A stretch of 64,000 nt of DNA from Xylogone sp. PMI_703 (taxonomy: Eukaryota; Ascomycota; Leotiomycetes). The notes under the pieces are model-generated. The model saw only the letters and a list, made by a program, of their open reading frames with translations, was not told the origin of the DNA and did no database searches. Shown in pieces: positions 1 through 9,973 of the stretch. Position numbers and translations under genes: made by a program. The DNA lies in contig JAJTUQ010000006.1 in NCBI GenBank assembly GCA_021399445.1, forward strand, positions 248,001 through 312,000. Direction: 5' to 3'. The first letter of the stretch is position 1; each line of letters opens with the position of its first letter.

Positions 1-538
1 CTTGACCAGCTGCGTCGCAATGGGTGCTTTAGTGTTTGCCTTCGTAGGCACCTGGCTTCTGGATAAATGGGGTCGGCGGAACTGCCTTCTCTTTGCTCTC
101 TTGGGAATGGCTTCGCTCATGGCTATTCTCACTGGACTACAATGGAATGGGACTCCAAAGGAGAATTCTAAGATTGGTGCAAGCGTTGCCATGATCATTA
201 TTTTCCGTTACATTTACACCATTGGACTGACACCCAGCGAGGCTTTATATACCATTGAATTACTACCATACCGCCTCCGAGCCAAAGGTCAAGCCTGGGC
301 CTCTCTCATCAGTACCGCTGCTCTTTTTGGATCTCTTTATGCCACCCCATCGGCTCTTGCCACTTTGGGCTCCAAGTACTACCTGATATATGTCGGGCTT
401 GACCTTATGCAAGCTGTTATTGTGTACTTTTTCTTCCCGGAAACTAAGGGGAAGACCATTGAAGAAATCGATGCCGTCTTCAACAGCGCTAATCCTATCA
501 AGGCTTCTTTGGCTGCTGCAAAGAAGGCTAAGATCTAA
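1..538 (+). CDS. MFS sugar transporter, C-terminal part (5' end outside window)
   Basis: This is the last 178 residues of a major facilitator superfamily sugar/H+ symporter in the plasma membrane. The frame is already open at the window edge, so the start lies upstream. Visible family marks are the loop motif DKWGRR, several hydrophobic membrane segments, the ELLPYRLRAKGQA stretch at the position of the usual PxSxR-type motif, and the closing PETKGKTIEEID typical of sugar porters. The lysine-rich tail ends at a TAA at 536-538. The ELLPYRLRAKG variant is closer to lactose/hexose permease-type fungal transporters than to classic glucose carriers. The substrate cannot be read from the sequence. 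Confidence 0.93.
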   Translation, partial: LTSCVAMGALVFAFVGTWLLDKWGRRNCLLFALLGMASLMAILTGLQWNGTPKENSKIGASVAMIIIFRYIYTIGLTPSEALYTIELLPYRLRAKGQAWASLISTAALFGSLYATPSALATLGSKYYLIYVGLDLMQAVIVYFFFPETKGKTIEEIDAVFNSANPIKASLAAAKKAKI

Positions 539-1065
539 TCTCTATATCCGCATGTACTGATCCTGGGGTTTTCTTTCTTGCTTGCAAATAGTATAATGTA
601 TGGCCTTTCTAGCTTCATGCCAGTCTTTAAGTAATCTACCATTGAACCACACTTAATGTGCAGAGAGATATGCCCCCCACGTTAGACATATAAATGGAGA
701 TGATACAAACAGTAGTCAATGGGCGATCCTTACATCAGCACTAAATTAAACTAATGCTGCACGGCAGATCGACGGATGGACCCGCTGCGCAATTGAGATG
801 GAGGGTCCAGGGCCAAACTTTTTGTGGGGTACATCCGGTCTCTCGGAGAGGTTCCGTTCAGTTGGATAGCAGAGATCTAATCACTCATCCCATATCATCC
901 CCTCCTTTGAGACATAGAACTCCCGGTCAGATACATTTTCAGTCATGGTAACCTTACACAATATATTAACATTCTAGGCTATAAAAGTCTACCTATGAAA
1001 GCTTCTTTGAAACCACAGCCGAAACCAAGCCGGAAGTGATATTTTTAACAATAAACTAACTGGTC
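539..1065. other. Convergent intergenic region, no gene seen
   Basis: This 527 bp stretch separates the 3' ends of the transporter and the dehalogenase-like gene. It should hold both polyadenylation regions. A 65-codon open frame at 754-951 has no recognisable content and is not called. Confidence 0.6.
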
Positions 1066-1971
1066 TCACAGAGGTAGCCAGTCCGCTAACTCACGACCGA
1101 TCCTATGTGGATGGTCCTCTTGTACGAAATGAACTCCCTCTCCGAGATAAACTGCCCGTGTGTTCTTCAATTTTTCGATAAGTTCTTTCGCTTTAGCCTC
1201 CCAGATAAGCCCTCCTGGTGTCACCCAGAAGAATAACTTGGGCTTGTCGCTTGCTAGTAACCATGCCATATAATCCTGCGCAACTTTCCACGGATCTGCT
1301 GGCTCGCCAGCTATAGGCAACTCGTTAGGGAAGCGATAAATCGGCTCGCGCGAGTCGAGCTGCAGAAAAGGACTCCGGTAGATATTCATCTCCTCATCCT
1401 TAAGTTCCCGTACCACTCCGGCAGGAAGAAGATGCTCGACAAAGGCATTTTCATCAATCAATAGTCTTCGACCGACCTGGGGATCTGGATCCCGGAACTT
1501 CTTCCAGTTCTCGATCATGATGGGGGGAAGATCCTTCCAATCTTCCACTGGATGGATGAATTCCATAAGGGCGAGCCCAGAAACACGGTGTTCATTTCGA
1601 CGTGCCCAGTCAAGTCCTATGGCTGAACCCCAGTCATGAAGTACAAGGTTTATCTTCTGATTTGGAAGAACGGCATCTAAAAATGCATCCATGTACCGTT
1701 GATGGTCCGTAAAATAATACGCCCCAGGGATCTTGTCGGAGTCACCGAAGCCAATCAAATCAGGAGCAACACAACGACTCTTTTTGGCTGTATAGGGAAT
1801 AATATTCCGCCACAGGTACGAAGATGTTGGGACGCCATGTAGAAAAACTGTAACTAGTGAATCGGGATTCGAGGTACCAACATCCACATATGCCATTTCA
1901 GCACCCAGAACCTCTATTCTCTTCTTGTCGAAGGGAAACTCGACTGAAACTTTTTCGGGGGTATCTGCCAT
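1066..1971 (-). CDS. Haloalkane dehalogenase-like alpha/beta hydrolase (DhaA fold, altered halide site)
   Basis: This single-exon 301-aa protein has the DhaA-type HLD-II layout. Residues 45-54 (HGVPTSSYLW) form the oxyanion loop, D113-W114 in HDWGSAIG is the nucleophile with the first halide-binding Trp, E137 in LMEFIHP sits where DhaA has its catalytic Glu, and H281 in GVHFVQEDHP is the base. The family hydrolyses carbon-halogen bonds; Renilla luciferase is a relative. The second halide ligand, an Asn in HGNPTSS of DhaA, is Val47 here, so true dehalogenase activity is doubtful and an ester or epoxide substrate is possible. The frame is open further upstream to 2175, but ATG 1971 is chosen because the added part is unlike the family and the length then fits. 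Confidence 0.88.
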   Translation of the reverse strand: MADTPEKVSVEFPFDKKRIEVLGAEMAYVDVGTSNPDSLVTVFLHGVPTSSYLWRNIIPYTAKKSRCVAPDLIGFGDSDKIPGAYYFTDHQRYMDAFLDAVLPNQKINLVLHDWGSAIGLDWARRNEHRVSGLALMEFIHPVEDWKDLPPIMIENWKKFRDPDPQVGRRLLIDENAFVEHLLPAGVVRELKDEEMNIYRSPFLQLDSREPIYRFPNELPIAGEPADPWKVAQDYMAWLLASDKPKLFFWVTPGGLIWEAKAKELIEKLKNTRAVYLGEGVHFVQEDHPHRIGRELADWLPL

Positions 1972-2890
1972 TATGGAATAGGAAGTATCTTGGCGTGGTT
2001 GTGCGAGCTTTGGCGTTATTTTGATAATGTTAACAATAGGGTTCAAGGCATGATGCTCATTAACCTGACCGCGAACTAGCTTTAAATACACTGCCAAATG
2101 TACAAGGCCAGGAGACCTATCTACATGACAAATAGCACTTTGGAAGTGTTTAGTGATCGATAGAAAATGCCTCAAACTCCTAAACGTTGACCTTGCAGAT
2201 CAAAGCCTCAGCGAATTAGAAGCTTGACCTCATGCCGAAGCCTAGCACCTTCTGATCTGTGTGGGTAACATGGTCGCCACTACTTCTTTTCATGATTACA
2301 GTAGCGGGGATCTAGCCGTCTAGGCGCGCATAAATCTCGGGAGCCTTAGCTGCTACTTCCTTTTTAAGACTACACTAGAGTGGATATCGAAGGCATCTAT
2401 AGTGACTGATTTTCAAGTGGGACAGAGCGGACTTACCTAAAATCCTTAGTAGGAGTCTGGCCCCTTAGGCAATATCTATTACACGGCACTTAGTACCCTA
2501 CGTGACCGGTATCCCTCAATACGGTCAAACTTTCCTTCACCGGACCCAAGTTACAATGATTTGAGATAATATTTCACACTGGTTAATATACTAGCACTTA
2601 GAATAATGCGTAATGGGTACAGCTTTCCTTATTGAACACTTGGTTACCCTTCTGCTCTTCAATTAATTGATAACCGCTAGTAAAGCTGCCTCATACTGTG
2701 TAGGCCGTTATTACTATTTAAGTCATTAACCACGAGGACAGCTAGATGAATTAAAGGCTACTGTATCAGAGAATTGCGCGGACAAGCACTAATACTATGT
2801 ATTCTCGCATTCTACCAAAGTAGGTTAACACTTATATAAAAAAGTTCTTATAATTTTGACATTGCTTCCCAATAGCATTCCACACATTGC
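1972..2890. other. Intergenic region, AT-rich, no gene seen
   Basis: This 919 bp stretch lies between the start of the dehalogenase-like gene and the 3' end of the next hydrolase. It is AT-rich and dense in stop codons on all frames. It should contain the dehalogenase promoter. No repeat or RNA gene was recognised. Confidence 0.5.
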
Positions 2891-4032
2891 TCAAAGTCCA
2901 GCCCACTGTATTATTCGGCGGGTATAATTTGACGGCTCTGTACCCATCATACCCTCGCCGATAAATGCAATATGGACCGCATTCTCGGCTCGATAGATAT
3001 CCACAGTATTATGGTGTTTAGCCTCTTTCATGTTAATATTTTGTGTTCCACTTTAATATAGGAATAAATGGTGTATTATTTCTCACCTTGATCACATTGG
3101 ATAGCCTAACAATCTCCTCTTCCAAGATTTCTAACCCCCCAAAGACTATTGTTATCTCTCCTGCCGGCCAACCTGCATACCAGCCCTCATACATGATATA
3201 TTGAGGAGTCAACCAAGGATTGATCAGATCCACTTCAGGATCATGGTTGGCTTGAATGACTTCCCACATCTTTCTCAGGTCATCTACGCTCATCATATCA
3301 CGGCCAGTATTTTTACTCGCTGCAACAGTCGACGAGGATACTGCACCAGCTGGAGATATTAGCAGTATTCGGCCTAAGCTGTGGCCAGAAGGAATAGAGA
3401 GTGGAGGGACTTTGGGATGCGGATGGTCTATATGGAGCAGGAGAGCCACAATAAGGGCTCCAGCAGCGCTGTCTCCAAATAGTTCTATCTTTGTAATATC
3501 AAACTAGTTAGCAGATAACATGCAATAAGGAACTGGATTTCTAACATTTTCCGCATCTCGCCGTTTTAACAGATGAGTTACAAACCCTACTGCCTGGCTC
3601 ATTTGAGCTGGATAAGGTGCGATCAGACATGTATCTGGATTGTCAGTGACGCAAAGAGAACCAGAAGAATGTGATTTTCTTTCTCACCATAAGCAAGAAT
3701 AGCTACCGCAACATCATCGTGCTTCGCTGAAGCAGTTTTATACATTTCATGCCCTATGTTGATATGGAAGGGTGAAGCATGCATCACGAGCCCACCGCCG
3801 GGGATAAATGCTAACACTCTCTTGGCTGTCGTTAAGCCAAACCATACCACTGATCCACCGCCCGGAAGATCTTCTTTGACTTGTGGTATATTATTTTGTT
3901 GGGCGAAATCGGCATATCGCTCAACAGTAGAGATTGTGAAGCATTGTCTATGCACCTCAATTAGATCAATAGTAGATTTATGCAATAGGCATAGGGTACA
4001 TACTGCATCAGATCTTCTACTGAGTTAGCCAT
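2891..4032 (-). CDS. Alpha/beta hydrolase fold-3 esterase (arylacetamide deacetylase / Say1-like)
   Basis: This five-exon gene encodes 308 aa (exons 4004-4032, 3688-3947, 3546-3634, 3087-3503, 2891-3022). All junctions use GT..AG and keep frame. The oxyanion region FIPGGGLVMH (usually HGGG) is in exon 2. The nucleophile elbow is GDSAAG with Ser138. An acid is expected in FGGLEILEEEIV, and the catalytic His is in AENAVHIAF of the last exon. The family hydrolyses carboxyl esters, and in yeast Say1 deacetylates sterol acetates. It is transcribed divergently from the Zn2Cys6 regulator at 4581, which suggests shared control. The last acceptor (AG at 3023-3024) was chosen because it restores the catalytic His; without it the protein stops early at 3033. 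Confidence 0.82.
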
Positions 4033-4580
4033 CTTTATGTGTCAATTTTAAATGATTTTGATATATGACAGTATATTGCGGAAGGCGTCCGAAAACAACT
4101 ATACATTTATCACTGAAGAATTTAATTGAATGGGATATCTATAATATATTAATTGTACCAGTAGTATATACACGCATATTCAATTAAGTCATAGAGCTTA
4201 TAAATACAATACTCCTATCCAAAAGAACTTATCTGAGTCACCAGAAGCTCCACAGAAAAAATCTGCCTGTTAGAAAGCTCGCAAGTGCCGTTTCCAATGT
4301 TTTTGCACTTGAGGCTTTTCTGAAATCCCATACTGTATTCCGCCGCCCCTTCCATTTTGAGACTAGTGGGGATTGTTAGTGTTGGCCACTCAGAGGACGG
4401 CTGACGGCTTATTAAGGAAATAAGAGAGGACATTCAACTCAGCTGTGATCTCTCTCCTGAAGGTTCTATTTACTCTCGGGGGGAAGATGCATATGCACTA
4501 ATAGGAGAACTGAAAACTATACGAGCTAATGTAGAATTCGGGATATCTATTTATCCCTCGATTTGGTCCCACTCTCCACC
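4033..4580. promoter_or_regulatory. Divergent promoter between esterase and Zn2Cys6 regulator
   Basis: This 548 bp AT-rich interval separates two start codons that face away from each other, so it must carry both promoters. No specific operator was identified. A 72-codon open frame at 4215-4433 is not considered real. Confidence 0.6.
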
Positions 4581-6434
4581 ATGGGCAATATTCCTGGCTC
4601 GTCTAGGCGCTGCAGAGAGTGCAAATTGTGGCGTGTCAAGGTATGTCTTTCATCCCAGCAATGATTCACTGGTATGCAGTAGATGCAAGATTTTTAATTA
4701 CTCATCGCGAGGTAAAGTGTGACCTCGGACACCCCAGCTGCGCTCGATGTCTCAAGAGAGGGATCCAGTGCAGTGGTCCACGGATCGGTTCTGTTTTTAT
4801 CCAACGAGACATGAACAACATACAGAGAGAGTCGGATCGGAAAATGTTGAAATTAGCATATAATGACGCCTCAAACTCTATTGGACATCAAATTTCTCCT
4901 GCAGCTCCGTCCCTTGGCTATTCCCTGGAATTCTTCCGCTCTGTGGTACACGACTTCTGGACTACAACATGCGGTCACCCAAGCAATTTCACAGGACAAG
5001 ATATTCAGGCACCGATGTCGATTATTACGCAGGCAGTACTCCCACGGGCGTTTCAAAACAAGATACTCGGCTCTGCCATCTTTGCAATCTGCACAATGTA
5101 CCTTGGCAGGCTAAGGCGCGATGCTAAATTACGTGAACTAGCCATAGCAGCTTATCCTAGTGCACTAAGTAGATTTCGGTCTGACCTTATCTTAAATCCT
5201 TGTTCTCAATCGAATCAAACAAGTAAACGGATTCATTCACTTGTTATAGCAGTGTCTTTACTTTTTTTCGAGGTGAGCCTCTCTGAGCGAAGAGTTTGGC
5301 AGTGGATGGGATTTGGATCTTTCCATTAATGCAAATACTGATAGTATATCATAGTGGCTAGCAAATGGGCCGAACGAAAAAGGGTTCCAATACCACCTTA
5401 ATGGGGCTCTTGACATGATTAAGCTCTCTGGAGCTCAAAGCTTACAGTCTCCCATCACGAGAGTAACGTATACAGATCTTCGAGGTACAGTTGTAAGTAA
5501 TCGAGTGACGCTCCCTAGCTTTTATTCTGGTTGGAAGGCAATACTTCTCCTTTTGAAACGAATCTGACACATTTTGACGGGACAGTTTCTTGAAGCATTG
5601 ACGAGTCGCAAAGCAACGTTTCTCGCTACCGACCATTGGATTACTATTCCCTACCAACTCACAACTAAAACATCTCGGGAACTATCACTAGACCTCTTAC
5701 TCTGCATACCTGGTCTCCTTGAACGCGCTGACCAGATAAAACTTCGTGCATCCAGAGAATCAGAAAATACTAAAGTTCAAGCGTGTGTTGACGGTTGCTA
5801 CTTTAGCAGATCTCAATGTCTCCAAGCTATAGAATATTTTCAAGACTGCGACTCTCTGATCCGCAAACTTTACAATTGGCTAGCATCGGTAGAAGAGTTA
5901 GAAAAGGGCCCTCTCTGGTGGTATGCAGGGGCTCCTACCTTAACAGGCAAAAGCCAGTCCGACGAAACCTGCCAATCGATGGGGGACGGAGTTTATCCAT
6001 CACCAAGAATCCACTTTTCTAGTCCAAAAGTTCCAGGATTGATTATATCATATTGGACCGGACTACTTGAGCTTTTTAGCACAATCCTTACACTGCGCGA
6101 GATTTTCGATCATGATGCATTTTACGCACTCTCCTGTAGTGCATTGGGTGTTGATTCTCCATCTATGTTCATAGACGCAGATAGCCCAAGCATACTTGCA
6201 ATGCATATCTGTCAGACGGTCTTGCACCTCGGTTCGTCTCTAGAGGGTTGCACGATGGCATATATTCCAGCACTGCTGGCGGAGAATTATTTCTCGCGTG
6301 CGATTTCCGATTGTCAAAGCAATTCGGGGGACGCCTCTGATACACTACGGGATTATAATAAAATGCGGGTTGGTCTTGAGTGTAGTAAGAAAGGGCTAGA
6401 AATGGTACAAGATACCCTGCAGAACTATCAGTAA
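4581..6434 (+). CDS. Zn2Cys6 transcription factor with fungal-specific regulatory domain
   Basis: This four-exon gene encodes 533 aa (4581-4640, 4718-5272, 5355-5492, 5586-6434). The DNA-binding cluster C-x2-C-x6-C-x6-C-x2-C-x6-C at residues 11-38 is formed only after splicing intron 1 at AG 4716-4717 (CRECKLWRVK joined to CDLGHPSCARCLKRGIQC). The rest resembles the helical regulatory domain of fungal activators (DUF3468-like), with blocks such as SLVIAVSLLFFE, WLANGPNEKGFQYHLNGA and FLEALTSRKATFL. Proteins of this type bind CGG half-sites in the nucleus and often control the genes next to them. The divergent esterase and perhaps the dehalogenase-like gene are the likeliest targets. It lies 20 kb from the PKS, so a role there is only possible. 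Confidence 0.88.
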
Positions 6435-6748
6435 TTGAATGGCATGTTCAAAAATAGAATAATCATCATCACAGTAGCTTCTGAAATCATTAATAAATGC
6501 TTTTCGTTGACAATCTTCAATATTCAAATATCCAAAGAGCTTGATTATCTTAACGGCTTCCCACGAAGTCAATTTTTATTTTGCAGAGTTTTTATAAAGT
6601 ATTATCTCAGAGGAGAAGATTAGTCTGAGAATAATCCTCCAAAGCAACCGTCAACTGCAGATTGCGGCTTTCCATTAAGAGGCCGGTCATGACTTCCTCC
6701 AACTTTAAAATCGTACCCCAGGTAAACTCTAAAAGGCTCATTGTAATC
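6435..6748. other. Convergent intergenic region
   Basis: This 314 bp stretch separates the 3' ends of the regulator and the GH93 gene. Only terminator/polyadenylation sequence is expected, and no gene is seen. Confidence 0.5.
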
Positions 6749-7834
6749 TTATGAGAGTACAATCTTTTGCGCCTTCGCTCCACCAGAGTCAGCCATGAAC
6801 AGAAGACTTGAGCCATCGAGACTCAGGAGACCTGGCCAGTTAGCTTGCGGTGCAAACACCTGGATCTTGTTACCCCATGATGACCCCGAGTTTCCGCTGG
6901 TGATAAGCTTTGACCCAGCACCATTAATCCAGTTATGTAATTGAGTATCTTCGTCCGTCATAAAGCTAACGCATAACGTACCACCAACATTTACAACCTG
7001 AGGAGCTCCGGCATTGTTGTTAGTACCTGTAGGTGTGTATACGGGCCGACGATTACCCCAGTTGACACCATCATCCGAAGATGTGACGCTCTTGACGGTG
7101 AAGAGTCCGTTTTCTTGACTCTCAAAAACAGCTATCAGGTTTCTGCCACTTATAGTAGCTACGCCCACCATCCCGTCTCGTGCCGTGACACCGTCACCGG
7201 AGATGGTCTTCGCAACGGACCAGGTCTTGCCACCGTCCGTCGAGGTCCGCATCTTGTTGTCCTGATCATTGCTGGCATTCTCTTCACTGTAGTAGAGTTG
7301 CAGACTTCCATCTTGGGCGTTGCGAAGAAATGGTTCCCAGAGGCCAATCGTTCCAGCTCCTTTTGTCGCGGCGTCGGCTAAGAAGAGCCAACTCGCGCCA
7401 CCGTCGTCCGAATAAGAGATAGTGATGCGATAGAAGGAGTGGTAATTAGGGGTGTGATTGTTTGGGTCCTTGTCATGGTTGCGGTACGCAAGCAAGATAC
7501 GGCCGGATGGGAGTTGCAGGGGATATGGATTGTCTAGGTTACTGGAAGCAGTAGGACGAGTAGCGGCAGTACCTTTGCGTGACCAAGAACTTCCCTGATT
7601 TGTAGAAGAAACCAACGTCAGAACGCTGTTGCCACCGCTTGTCGCTGTGTATGCACCCAATATTGAGCCATCTGAAAGAAAGTTGGCACGTGGATATGTA
7701 CCGCCACCGCCCGAAGTCATGTCAACTGGCCGTCCAGATAGTGAGGGCACAACTCCAGCGCGCTTATCGAGTTGGCCATTTTGGTCAGCCAAAACTGTGT
7801 TGGCGACAAGACATAGGAATAATAGAGAGCGCAT
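6749..7834 (-). CDS. Secreted GH93-type exo-arabinanase (BNR/sialidase-like beta-propeller)
   Basis: This single-exon 361-aa protein starts with a signal peptide (MRSLLFLCLVANTVLA) followed by a dibasic LDKR site, as in a pro-peptide. The body has Asp-box-like repeats (SDDGGASW, STDGGKTW, SSDDGVNW) of a six-bladed propeller. E167 in GLWEPFL and E238 in AVFESQE match the position and spacing I recall for the catalytic Glu pair of Fusarium Arb93A (GH93). Such enzymes release arabinobiose from arabinan in plant cell walls. The first in-frame ATG would be at 7903, but ATG 7834 gives the clean signal peptide. A more general sialidase-like lectin remains possible. Confidence 0.78.
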   Translation of the reverse strand: MRSLLFLCLVANTVLADQNGQLDKRAGVVPSLSGRPVDMTSGGGGTYPRANFLSDGSILGAYTATSGGNSVLTLVSSTNQGSSWSRKGTAATRPTASSNLDNPYPLQLPSGRILLAYRNHDKDPNNHTPNYHSFYRITISYSDDGGASWLFLADAATKGAGTIGLWEPFLRNAQDGSLQLYYSEENASNDQDNKMRTSTDGGKTWSVAKTISGDGVTARDGMVGVATISGRNLIAVFESQENGLFTVKSVTSSDDGVNWGNRRPVYTPTGTNNNAGAPQVVNVGGTLCVSFMTDEDTQLHNWINGAGSKLITSGNSGSSWGNKIQVFAPQANWPGLLSLDGSSLLFMADSGGAKAQKIVLS

Positions 7835-9973
7835 TGTCCTCGAAATGATATGTGTACTTCGAGATGACGCTAGGAGATGTTTACATAAAGAAACAGTGTC
7901 CAACCCAACCGTTCCTTATAAGTTGTATAGTTCTCAAACATGAGGAATTCTAGCGTCATGACAGGACTATATGAGCTTTTATAGATTCTTCTTTCGTTTC
8001 CATTATTATGAAGAAGTAGAGCAAAATGAAGTAGCAAACCCTAAATCCGAGCACCCCCTTGCTCAGTCTTACTCCCCTGAATACGCCTCTGAATACGCCC
8101 TCGTTAATATATATTAATATATCAATATCCTTACTATCCGCCAGTTATAGCAAGGAAGCAAGAAACCATCATCATGTGCCTATCAGCGCCTCTCTCGTCA
8201 TTGGCTTACATGCCTAACCTCGCCGTTGCCCTACGTAAGTTCGTCGGAGGCCGGAGCTTTCATCATACAATTACGCGACCAGCCAAGCCAACTCAGGCTT
8301 AAGCTTCACCGTTTTCCTCTCCCTCTTCATTTATATAACTCTTTATGCGCCGCCGACGTTATGCCGAAGTTAAGGGGGGTTGAGTAAAAGTTCTACTCTC
8401 GGATAGCTGTTGCTTGGCGTTGTGACTATATACTGAGGAGTCGCCCAACTTACAGTTTTGAAGCAGCCGAGGTATTTACTCTATACGGCGAAAAGCAGTA
8501 TGCAGTTATAAGTCATTGCTAAATCGCTTCTTGGTATAGCTAAATCGCCTCCAACCTGCCGATAGCGGCCTTTACTCCGGCACAATCAGGCGATTTAGCA
8601 ATGTCCCAGTTATATCATGCTCACTGAGTTCATCATACGTTGCAATTACCCCAGCTAGCCCAAAGCCGCTCTACAGTACAGTACAAATGCATTTACAACT
8701 AATAATTGCTTGTACACTATGGTTCCCCATTCTCCTATCCCGGATCGCTGAAATGTTTCAGGCTTGTACCATGATTCCATATTAGGGCGTTCACTCCCGC
8801 CAATTTCTCCGCCACCCGGCTGGCTACGCACAACTCTTCTTATAAGCTTAAACGCTCAACGGTTATTAGCCTAACTTTATCTTAATGTTCTCACCCCTTC
8901 CTCACCTATCTATTACATTATCCGCGCTTCGTTCTTCGTTTTACTTTTGGGGAATGATCTCAAGTGACTTAAATAGATTATAACTTTTCAAACAATGTTT
9001 AAGCATTATTATATAAGCTAGTTTAGGAGTCCTAGAATTGAGTGATCCTCCAGAGTTAACCAGTTCCAGAATCTTAGTCGTAGATTGCGCAAAAGAGCAT
9101 TCCTAGGAACCATGAAGTTACAGAAGCAAGAGATCCCGAGGACTTGAGGTCATGTGCTGGACCTTTTAAGCTGGCCCTGTCGAAGGTTATGGTATTGGTA
9201 GTAAGCAAGCACATGTAGATATTAGGAGACGAATACTTGATTACTTGTTAGCATAGATAGTACTCCACTCCAGTGAAACAGGCTCATAATTGATAGATAA
9301 ATAAGACACTGATATTATATATACTATTATATACACAGTCTCAATTATTCTTAACCCTATCGCATATAACGTATTGAATGGTGATGATTATAGTTCCTAT
9401 ATCGGTTTAAAGCCGATGAAAACCGTGCCTTCTATAAGAAAGCTTAAACGCGATCCTAACAATTGATTGTTCTCTTCTTTGTATCTATAAAATTAAACAA
9501 TACAATAAAATAGCCGACCGATAATTCCGCAAGTGCCAATGTATGCCAGTTTAAGGATACCACTTCTATTCGTACATACAGCGATCCTTCTATTGTTGTT
9601 GGCGTTATTTCTAATCGAATGTGTATTTAACTAATTATGTGCTTTGATTCCGATCTAGAAAGATATAACTGCTGCTCTACTATTACCCATATGCGTCGCT
9701 TATTGGCTGGCTCCTTAATTCAGCCCCAAGACTCTGACTAACGGGATAGGCCAATTTACCAAGTAAGCCAAACCTGTCTCGTAATTCAATTTGTCTACAG
9801 CTCCTTGCACTCTTCTGAATAGGTACTAGTTGCCAATGCTGCCATGCTGGACTGCCTGTATTACCATAATCTGCTCAACGTCGGCTTCGATTATCAGGCA
9901 GTGCTCGAACTCGAAGCCTTGCGTGCTTCAAGCCCCTCTCAGTAACCCAGCGAGTAGTTAGGGCTTTGTAATC
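7835..9973. other. Long gene-free region with one MITE
   Basis: This 2.1 kb stretch between two divergent genes has no credible open frame. It is AT-rich around 8100-8130 and 8990-9500 and contains the 96 bp hAT-like element described separately. A short direct repeat (TGAATACGCC, twice) lies near 8078-8101. It should hold the GH93 and HET-ankyrin promoters at its ends. Confidence 0.5.
8503..8614. mobile_element. 96 bp hAT-like MITE with 8 bp target-site duplication
   Basis: The direct repeat CAGTTATA at 8503-8510 and 8607-8614 flanks a 96 bp insert (8511-8606). Its ends are inverted repeats: CATTGCTAAATCGC begins at 8514, and its exact reverse complement ends at 8603. A third partial copy of the arm (GCTAAATCGCC) is inside. 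Perfect 8 bp duplications with short terminal inverted repeats are typical of hAT-superfamily insertions. The element has no coding capacity. Confidence 0.78.

Noticed and set aside
754..951. 65-codon open frame downstream of the transporter
   Set aside because: No recognisable motif; lies in a convergent 3' region and has an ordinary chance length.
1972..2175. N-terminal extension of the dehalogenase-like frame
   Set aside because: The added 68 residues do not resemble the family, and ATG 1971 gives the expected length.
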